DNA of 13,725 bases from assembly GCA_946803715.1 (NCBI GenBank), contig CAMPET010000081.1:121431-135155 (forward strand). The letters run 5' to 3'. Source of the stretch: Beroe ovata. Lineage: Eukaryota; Ctenophora; Nuda; Beroida; Beroidae. The notes under the pieces are model-generated. The model saw only the letters and a list, made by a program, of their open reading frames with translations, made no database searches and had not been told where the DNA came from. Positions 7,281 through 13,725 of this stretch are shown here, one piece after another (position 1 is the first letter of the stretch; each line of letters opens with the position of its first letter). A program made the translations under genes and the position numbers.

Positions 7281-7579
7281 TTTCCACCCAGCCTGGCCGC
7301 GAAGCGGCCTAAAAAGGCATAAGGTGGTTAGGAATTTGGAGATTTTGGTGAAGATAGTGGGGTTGGTAGGATGGTCGTATGCGGTGGTCCCTCCTTTATA
7401 AAACATGTGGAGCTATTTACCAGTTGATTATAAATGGTTTTGTGCGCGCGCGACCATTTCAAAGTGTTACATAGAAACCACTCCGCACGCAATTGCATGC
7501 GCGCAATCGCAAAGTAAAATTTTTAACTAAATGACCAATTTTATGAAATGCGCGGCGTCGTAGATTGGCCGTTGAAATA
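7281..7579. other. Roughly 300-bp segment present only after copy 1; possible polymorphic insertion
   Basis: This block follows the VNTR of copy 1 and stops at the N. It includes a small inverted motif ggccgcgaagcggcc (about 7295-7309) and CG-alternating text near 7443-7456. The minus-strand frame 7218-7406 is short, crosses the VNTR boundary and is not credible as a gene. No target duplication can be checked because its right end is lost at the gap. Confidence 0.5.
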
Positions 7580-7970
7580 NGCCCATAAGTGTAATGCATG
7601 TCCGAGCTATTGTAGTAGTTTCTGTCAGCTCAGTTTTCTTGGAGAGTGAACTACTGAGTGTGATGAATGTAAAGTTTAAGTAACGATTAAAAGTACTATT
7701 ACCGTAATAATTTGGCGTTATGCAACTACCAGGCAGGTTTATGCAGTACATTCAAAAACCCTGTAGGCATAGTAAACCGTGTGCAATAATTTACTTCTTC
7801 TGCTTACTTCTTCTGCTTATGAGTGAATATATATATCGATGAATTAAGATGAATCAATTCTCACTTATAACCGTTATGTAACTACAATCGTTATGTAACT
7901 ACAATCGTTATGTAACTACAATCGCAATGTAAGTGTAACTACAATCGTGATGTATAGTAACTACATATTT

Positions 7971-9002
7971 TTCTCAATATACACCAGCTAGCTTGAATAG
8001 TGCATCGTTGATTATAGTTGCTGATTTACGGACATCATAGCGCGAGTTTTGGAAATTGCCTTTTTGTTTTCAGGTTGAAAGAAATAAGGCCTTAGGCAAT
8101 AGGGGAACTTCAGTTTTGTTGCGGCATTGACGACTTTAATTTCAATCAAGAAAGTTTGATATCGATCTCGTATTGTGTTTGGGAAGATCGCCAGCCCCCC
8201 CTGGGATCATTATATCGGTCGTGAGTGATTGTTAAAGTGGAAATCGTGAGAGANATAAAATCCAAGTCTCTGCTCTGAATCCAAAAAAAGGAACTTTCTC
8301 ACAAGCATGCTCATGGGCTCTGGACTCTTGGTCTCATTCTTCCTGCAAACATTCAACACTGTATCAATGTATCATAAATGGCTCATCAAATCTATAAAAA
8401 AATCGAACATGATAAATTTTACGCCCTTATGCTGGACTCATCCCAAAACTTAGTGTGAATCAACTCGCACTTATTTTCGCAAACTCTTAACTCGTGTCAT
8501 ATCATTGCAAGAATGATCCGTTTATTACAATAGCGATTGCTTCCATAACAATGACAGCTCATTTGGGGGAAAACATGACCCCATAAGTGTTAACTGTTAA
8601 GCCTAACTAGTAACTAGCTATTTGCTCATCAAATCTAATCGAGCATAAAGTCGTGGGATCAATCGTCAGACTGACCGTGCTCTAACAGTTCCCCGACACT
8701 GTATCACCAATGGTGATGGTAGTTTGCGGGTCATCACTGGTGGATTGAATATGAAAATGATAAATCTTACGCCTTTATGCCGGATTCATAACAGATTGAG
8801 GTACTGACCGGAACCCTCATCCTAAAACTTTGTGTGAATCAACCCGCACTTATTTCCACAAACTCTTAACTCGTGCCTTGTGATGAGAGCACAAACGCGA
8901 TTCGATGTCCCCTTTACTATACTTCTCCTTTGCCAATCACGTAAGAGAGTTTCTCCCTTATCAAAATACTACCACTTCAATGATGTGATAAATATTGACT
9001 GT
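7971..9002. other. Non-genic stretch with dispersed repeats and an N at 8254
   Basis: No exon of either neighbouring gene could be found here, although the missing 5' exons of the downstream transporter would be expected upstream of 9303. A single N at 8254 marks another join; unlike the other two Ns, no duplicated text was seen across it. A 15-bp inverted repeat atcaccaatggtgat lies near 8702-8716. Confidence 0.6.
8380..8890. repeat. Diverged direct repeats, transposon-like remnants
   Basis: Text at about 8401-8500 recurs at about 8748-8880 with shared blocks: atgataaat.ttacgcc, tgtgaatcaac.cgcact and caaactcttaactcgtg. The second copy has about 30 extra bases between the first and second blocks. 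The 14-mer gctcatcaaatcta also occurs at about 8380 and 8623. This looks like old copies of a dispersed element; ends and class are not visible. Confidence 0.65.
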
Positions 9003-9054
9003 GTAAAAGGCGGAAACCACCTCTGATGAGCTTGGTCTGCATGGTGACGGAACA

Positions 9055-9214
9055 GCGGGAAAAAACGACGATATGCAGACTGGGCTCTATGGAATTTCTG
9101 GTCTGCATGGCGTCGTTTTTTCGGGAAAATACGACGCCATGCAGATTCTGCATGGGGTTGGTCTGCATGGTGTCGGTCTGCATGGAGTCGGTCTGCATGG
9201 AGTCGGTCTGCATG
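9055..9214. repeat. Fold-back module with a 15-bp tandem array (GGTCTGCATGGAGTC)
   Basis: A hairpin has 15-bp perfect arms (tctgcatggcgtcgt at 9102-9116, complement at 9131-9145) and a 14-nt loop. A related inverted copy lies at 9055-9081. From 9145 to 9214 the arm motif expands into about 4.7 tandem 15-bp units. Because 15 is divisible by 3, all frames across it stay open and yield false repetitive peptides on both strands. Confidence 0.85.
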
Positions 9215-9302
9215 TAAGGGGGTATTCCACATTGGATTTTGGAGCCTCAATTAAGAGGTTGGACACAGCAATCCATCCGTGACAATTAAATTCCAATTAC
9301 AG

Positions 9303-11538
9303 TTGCATATGCGGTAGGAGTGATAATCGTCGGATTTCTTTGTGAGAAGTTCAATCCACTCAATATATTGGTTATTGGGTGTCTAGCATCTGGGGTAACA
9401 ACATTCTTGTACGGACTAGCGGCGTTTTGGGATATTCACAGCTACTGGTAAGAGATAAACCCGAAATAGATCTAAAAAGCTAGAAGAAGCATGAAGAATA
9501 AGATGCACCAACAATACAAAGAGTTACTCTTTGAAAGAGTAACGAAATGCCCATTTTCTAGAAGAAGGGTAGGTATGCCTTAACAATGTTGACTGCACAG
9601 GTATTTCATGACTATCAGAATAATCAATGGACTCGCCGAGGCCAGCGGATGGCCCACATTGGTTATTACCATGGACCATTTCTTCGGTGAAGACCAAAGG
9701 TCTAGCTTGATCATGGTTGCGTTTGGGAGTTGTAAATTCGCAGGTTCGTGCAGTTAAATTTCCAGATTTCATCACACACTGTACAGTTGACACCTATCTA
9801 CAACGGTCCGCCGACACCAGTTTCATTGACACCAGTTTCATTGGCACCAATATGTAACGTTCCCCTGAAACCAGTTTCAATGACACCCCAGTTTCATTAA
9901 CCATGACTATTGACTGAGATGGTGGGACACTGTGACGCCTCCCGACATGAACAATTAAAACTTCCAGGAGTCACGATTGGGAGCATTCTATCGAGTTTCA
10001 ATGTGTCATACGAGCACAATTATAGTTGGGGATATCCGTTCATTTACTGTGGAGCTGTGATAACTGTCGTGGGGATTGCAGACTACTTTCTCTTGCCCCG
10101 AATACCCAGCAGGACGCAAGGTATGGATAAGGAGGACTATCATTCAGTTTTGTCGCGGATGAATAAGTAATGATCTACAAGGATTATTCTTCCTTGGATA
10201 ATATCTTTAACGTTGATCACACTCACTTCACTAGAGCGTCAACCGCTTCTGGAAAATGAGCAAGTACCGAGCACAGGAGACTGTACAAATTCAGCCCAAC
10301 ACGGTCTCCCAGCCAGACCTGTACACGAGTTCACTGTTGTCGAAAAATCAGGTGAGTCTGTGTGACTTACAAATCCTTACAAGAAAAGCAACTTACGAAG
10401 CAATACCACGACAATTTTGAGTATGCTAATGAAAAGCTTGGGTCGGGTAGACAGCTTTAAACTTATTTATTCTTGCCTCAGAAGAATCAAGAGGGGTGGA
10501 TGTTATCTTCAAAGCGCTACGTCTGCCAGGACTAATCGAATTCAGCTTGAATCTATTCTTCGTAAAAATGGGTTTGAACCGCAATGATCATCCACTTGAA
10601 AAAACAGAACATATGATCACGATTTTACATGAATTTTAGACCGATTCATGGTCATTACTTCTACTAACCTTACTGCAGGTGTTTACGTGGTCATATACTG
10701 GCTCCCGCCCTGGCTGGAGACACTCACTATACAGGGAACCGAGATAACCTACAAGTGGGCTTGCTATCTTACCGCTGTCTGGGGATTGGGTGGTTTAATT
10801 GGTACGGTAGAAATTCAAGTACCTACTTTTCCTATTTTCAGCTCATTCCACCCTTGTTTCAATATGGTTAAATACAACTTATTCGCAGGGACATTACTTC
10901 TTGGCGTGCTGGTGGACAAGACCAGAATGTTCGGATTTTTCAGCTATGCTTACTCTTTCACAGCGGGCTGTCTTACGCTTTCACTACTTTGGTCTAGTCA
11001 TCATGAACCCACACTTGCTGTGTTCACAGGTTATATTCTTCATCCTACCGACCTAATTGTAAACTTGACATCCACAGTTGAGCCCTGCAAACCACAATAC
11101 GTTATATCTCGTCAATCATTATTCTCTGAAACTGAGCTAACGCGGTTACAGGGCTGATTCTGATGCTGGGATTGACACAGAACCCACCCTACGCAATGTC
11201 AAGTGCGTGTATGCCCTCAGTCATCGATAAGATGAGCGGTAATTCTAAGCTTGTTGGCATGGCAACAGGTAAATTGCAGATTTGAAAACAACATAACTAT
11301 TCGTATCGCTATCACAATTACAAATCTTATGACCCTTTTGCCAAAAGCAGCTGAGAGTTCATTTCCCACAGGACTGATTGACGGATTTGGTTCATTCGGA
11401 GGAATATTTGGCCCCCTTTCTGGCACTCTGCTACTCCAATACAGTGGATCTGATAACTGGCTCCTGGTGTTTATCCTAATAGCCGTGGCCATGTTTCTGG
11501 CTGCCACAGTGCTGACCCGACAGGTTTGGAATCCGTGA
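9303..11538 (+). CDS. SLC37-like: SLC37-family MFS sugar-phosphate/phosphate antiporter, nine exons, 5' end missing
   Basis: SLC37 proteins exchange glucose-6-phosphate or glycerol-3-phosphate for phosphate across ER and other internal membranes. Exons are 9303-9447, 9601-9743, 9968-10120, 10235-10351, 10482-10571, 10679-10801, 10889-11029, 11152-11268 and 11372-11538. They give about 397 residues to the TGA; introns are 87-224 bp, the first phase 2 and the other seven phase 1. Family landmarks in order are AYAVGVIIVGFLCEKF, NGLAEASGWPTLV, a central hydrophilic loop, ALRLPGLIEFSLNLFF, VVIYWLPPWLE, GVLVDKT, NPPYAMSS, KLVGMATG and LIDGFGSFGGIFGPLSG. The family is usually about 500 residues, so roughly the first 100 (TM1 and its loop) are missing. 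The donor of exon 2 is uncertain: gttcgt after 9743 keeps the frame but adds four residues, while gtaaat after 9731 fits the length but creates a stop at the join. The last exon could alternatively splice at CAG|gtttgg (11523). Which SLC37 member it is cannot be decided. Confidence 0.88.
9813..9898. repeat. 15-bp repeat GACACCAGTTTCATT in a transporter intron
   Basis: Two exact tandem units lie at 9813-9827 and 9828-9842. After a 24-bp spacer there are two variant units at 9867-9881 and 9882-9898. All sit in the intron upstream of the exon at 9968, close to its acceptor. Confidence 0.8.
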
Positions 11539-12381
11539 GCGGTTTGTCAAAACTCAAGAGGGGTATGTTGAGAAATGCATATCATGGCAAGTTGATAATA
11601 TAAATATGTAAAATCCAAAGGTCTACAAGAACATGAGAGCTCTGGTTGATCAGCGAACAGAACTCAGACATGGATAGTTCATCGTTTACAGTGGTTGCAA
11701 TGAAATGACTGTAACTTTCGGACTTTTCTGACCATATCAGTGTGAATTGAGAGATGTAACGATGGTACAGATTGAAGCTATCACTGAAGTGGGACGGCTG
11801 TTCTCTTTCTTTGTCCTTCGAGACGGACGTTAGCTATGCAATTTCCTATTTTTCCCACGCTCACGCGCGCGGCGGTGAACCTCATTGATGGTCGAACGCG
11901 CTCTACGTGTAATAGCACAACAGCAAAATGTCACCGCGCGCGCGGTTTATGCATTTCTCTTAAGCTTAGAGTACGTCATCCTATAAACTGAGTTCATGTT
12001 TACCGTTGTTCATTGCCAACAACAATGAGTGGCACGCCCATGATAATGAGTGTTGCGTACCTTGTACAAGATGAATGATGTATTCTTGAGACAGTCTATG
12101 ATCATGCACAGAATTCAAACTCACTATTCTAAGAACTAAAACATAGTATACTTTGATGGATATGAATGAAAATGAAGACATGAATGGTTAACTTGCATCG
12201 TATTCAAACATTCATGTCCATTCCGCACCTTCCTATAAAAAAGGAGCTGTTTGTGAATGGAACGATTCTGCGAAATATCGCACTGTAGTCCTACAATAAA
12301 GAGTTAAAGCTAGGGCGTGGCCTATACGTTATTGTGTAGGAAAACTTTATGTTCTGTGAGTAACACTGAGAAATGACATAA
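11539..12381. other. 3' flank of the transporter gene; probable UTR then intergenic
   Basis: No exon is recognised in this stretch. An AATAAA at 12295-12300 is a candidate poly(A) signal but lies about 760 bp past the stop. Minus-strand frame 11981-12181 is low-complexity and not supported by any recognisable motif. Confidence 0.5.
11864..11944. repeat. CG-rich imperfect inverted repeat
   Basis: CGCGCGCGGCGGTGA (11864-11878) faces TCACCGCGCGCGCG (11931-11944), which is complementary apart from one extra base, across a 52-bp spacer. The alternating CG runs could adopt Z-DNA. It is an isolated GC island in AT-rich flank and may be a small fold-back element. Confidence 0.7.
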
Positions 12382-12582
12382 TTCGCAGCCTCGCGTTATC
12401 TCTCAACACATTATGGTTCTGTTGGAATTGTGCCAGAACTTGCCATGTTACTATTAGCTGCACTTGTATCCACTCATGAGACCACGACATTTGGACTCGC
12501 ATACGGAACCGTGTACTTGATGAACAAACATTGGTTATCCCACAGGCAACAATCGCTGAAGAACTCTTCTAACTTATGTTAA
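12382..12582 (+). CDS. Possible exon of an unidentified protein (low confidence)
   Basis: A 66-codon open frame runs from just after a TAA to a TAA at 12580. It contains an acceptor-like attcgcag at 12381-12388. The peptide has plausible protein character, with GIVPELAMLLLAALVSTHE followed by FGLAYGTVYLM, which could be one membrane helix and its loop. No good GT donor follows before the stop, and no start codon lies near its beginning. Another plus frame and one minus frame are also open over part of it. I cannot assign a family; it may be an exon remnant or chance. Confidence 0.25.
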   Translation, partial: FAASRYLSTHYGSVGIVPELAMLLLAALVSTHETTTFGLAYGTVYLMNKHWLSHRQQSLKNSSNLC

Positions 12583-12685
12583 AATTCCACGGTCATGGTT
12601 TGCAATCAGTACTTTTAAATCTCCCCCTTTCGTTATTCCAGGAATCCGTGGTGTCCTGTTTCCGGTGTGCGGGGACACACAAGAA

Positions 12686-12768
12686 CACGTGGTCCCTACG
12701 TCACAGACACGTGTCACCCAGGTCCATGTCACGTGCCATAGCAACCGTTGTCACGATATCAGCACGTG
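12686..12768. promoter_or_regulatory. Cluster of four CACGTG E-boxes with an X-box-like site
   Basis: CACGTG occurs at 12686, 12708, 12730 and 12763 within 83 bp. The first two are spaced 22 bp apart, as are the second and third. A further site lies at 13120 and another at 13291. Next to the third is tgccatagcaac (12734-12745), which resembles the RFX X-box palindrome, and a TACGTCA (CRE-like) lies at 12698-12704. Such a density suggests enhancer or promoter DNA; this is inference from motif content only. Confidence 0.45.
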
Positions 12769-13119
12769 CCGTAATCTGATACCATATGGCATATGTCATG
12801 GCTGCGTGTGTATAATGGCGGATTATCCGCATTACATAATTATGCACTATCGACATGATGTATGACATAGGGAAATAAAGTATTATGTACACAAAGTCTG
12901 TATATACCTATGTACTGTACACCACATGATATATAATGATGATGTCACATAGATCAGTAGCATATCTATGAGGTATTATCCACACTAATTACGTAGCCAC
13001 CATTACATTAACCTAGTAAATACTGTCCTTTGAGGCTGGAGAGAAAATTTGCGGTCACACTATTTATATAGTCTGAGAGAAGATACAGTCGTAGTGTAAC
13101 ACATAGCTGTGCTTTATAC

Positions 13120-13360
13120 CACGTGATAACGATCTCGTGTTCTCATTGGATATGGCCCTGTTTCCGGCTGCCTCATTGGTCGTTTGACGCGGAGTTGCTG
13201 ATTAGCGTTCAATTTGTCTCTTTCGTCGTTTTGTACCGCTTAGCACCAGCTATCAGCAGAACGCGGCAAATCAGAAGACGTTTTGACGGTCACGTGACAC
13301 GCGTCAGCCAATGGGTGCCGAGGAGTCGGTGCTTGATCAATTGTGTGTTAATTTGATTGG
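13120..13360. promoter_or_regulatory. CCAAT-box-rich promoter-like region
   Basis: Four CCAAT boxes occur: ATTGG at 13145-13149, 13175-13179 and 13356-13360, and CCAAT at 13308-13312. The first two are 30 bp apart, close to the roughly three-helix-turn spacing seen between paired NF-Y sites. TCACGTGAC lies at 13290-13298 and a CACGTG at 13120. CpG is noticeably more common than in surrounding DNA. A TATA-like ctatttatata lies upstream at about 13060. No gene start is recognised on either side inside the window. Confidence 0.45.
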
Positions 13361-13654
13361 GCTCTCGGCTTTTGTCTACGGAAAAACGCCGACTGTCTGC
13401 CAAAAAACAGCCCGATCTCGCTTCAAAATGCCAGAATTTTCAATTCAAGTGGTTCGACTCCGCTGCAATAATTAATCTGTTTACTGAGGCAGAGAATCTG
13501 TCGACTTTGCAATTTAATTTGTGACAAGTTGCACGAAAAACCACTTTCGCAAGCAAGGCGCTAAGTTTCATGCACAAGAAAGAGAGAAAAGAGGGAGCTC
13601 TAAAAATATACTGAGACTAAAATAACCCCGGAAGTGCGGCTTATGCATGATTAG

Positions 13655-13657
<3 letters not shown>
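13361..13657. promoter_or_regulatory. Flank with an ETS motif; no gene recognised
   Basis: CCGGAAGTG at 13628-13636 is a full consensus ETS site, a common core-promoter motif in animals. The rest is AT-rich. A short frame starting at the ATG near 13428 ends after about 15 codons and is not supported. Confidence 0.4.

Positions 13658-13725
<68 letters not shown>
13658..13725. repeat. (CA)n microsatellite running off the window end
   Basis: Thirty-four uninterrupted CA units run to the last base. With the TG-rich start at position 1, this suggests that the window edges are assembly ends. Confidence 0.97.

Larger units (their letters stand above)
6838..7970. repeat. Second apparent haplotype duplication around the N at 7580
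   Basis: Copy 1 (6838-7280) and copy 2 (7581-7970) align from gcccataagtgtaatgcatg onward with single-base changes, a small indel (an extra attgca in copy 1) and different VNTR lengths. Copy 2 begins directly after the single N at 7580. After a shared ctacatattttt the two diverge: copy 1 continues into 7281-7579, which is not repeated anywhere after copy 2. This suggests allelic contigs that also differ by an insertion or deletion. Confidence 0.8.

Noticed and set aside
8969-9296. Several overlapping open frames with repeated His-Ala-Asp or Met-Gln-Thr peptides on both strands
   Set aside because: They are translations of the 15-bp tandem array and hairpin, whose period keeps all frames open.

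Overview
This looks like nuclear DNA from an animal with a compact genome. Two intron-rich genes of metazoan families are present, with introns of about 90-340 bp, GT..AG splice sites and phase-matched junctions. There are also three eukaryotic tRNA genes with T-run ends, a short transposon, minisatellites and TG/CA microsatellites. An invertebrate fits best. A sponge or other early-branching animal is my guess only; nothing here fixes the taxon. The sequence starts and ends inside microsatellites, so it may be a whole assembly scaffold, with both spliced genes losing their 5' exons at or before its edges. Nothing is bacterial.

Layout. Positions 261-3034 (+) hold the 3' half of an LGN/AGS3/Pins (GPSM) homolog: TPR repeats, a linker with a basic Arg-Arg-Asn-Ser site, and two GoLoco motifs before the stop. 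A single-N gap at 1281 joins two alleles of the same exons, so the apparent exon duplication is very likely an assembly artefact. Positions 3312-3769 are a 458-bp non-autonomous DNA transposon with long inverted ends and a perfect 8-bp target duplication. Positions 4084-5118 (-) are a 344-codon single-exon orphan frame with a signal-peptide-like segment and a Ser/Thr/Pro-rich stretch. Positions 6055-6782 carry two identical, divergent tRNA-Arg(CCT) genes and a tRNA-Ser(GCT). Positions 6838-7970 contain a second apparent haplotype duplication around an N at 7580, with a 17-bp VNTR. Positions 8380-9214 are dispersed and fold-back repeats.

Positions 9303-11538 (+) hold nine exons of an SLC37-type (sugar-phosphate/phosphate antiporter) MFS gene. 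Seven of these exons were joined by reading splice sites and codon phase, and several lack an ATG and are invisible to a start-to-stop ORF search. Downstream, 12382-12582 holds an unexplained open frame, 12686-12768 a CACGTG cluster, 13120-13360 a CCAAT-box-rich region, and 13628 an ETS motif before the terminal CA repeat. These last elements look like promoter DNA for a gene lying beyond the window.

The genes do not form a functional unit. GPSM proteins act in spindle orientation and G-alpha signalling, while SLC37 proteins act in organelle membrane transport. I did not find a convincing new multi-gene system. The most unusual items are the orphan secreted or membrane-anchored protein, the palindrome-rich transposon, the inverted tRNA pair and the two-GoLoco GPSM architecture.
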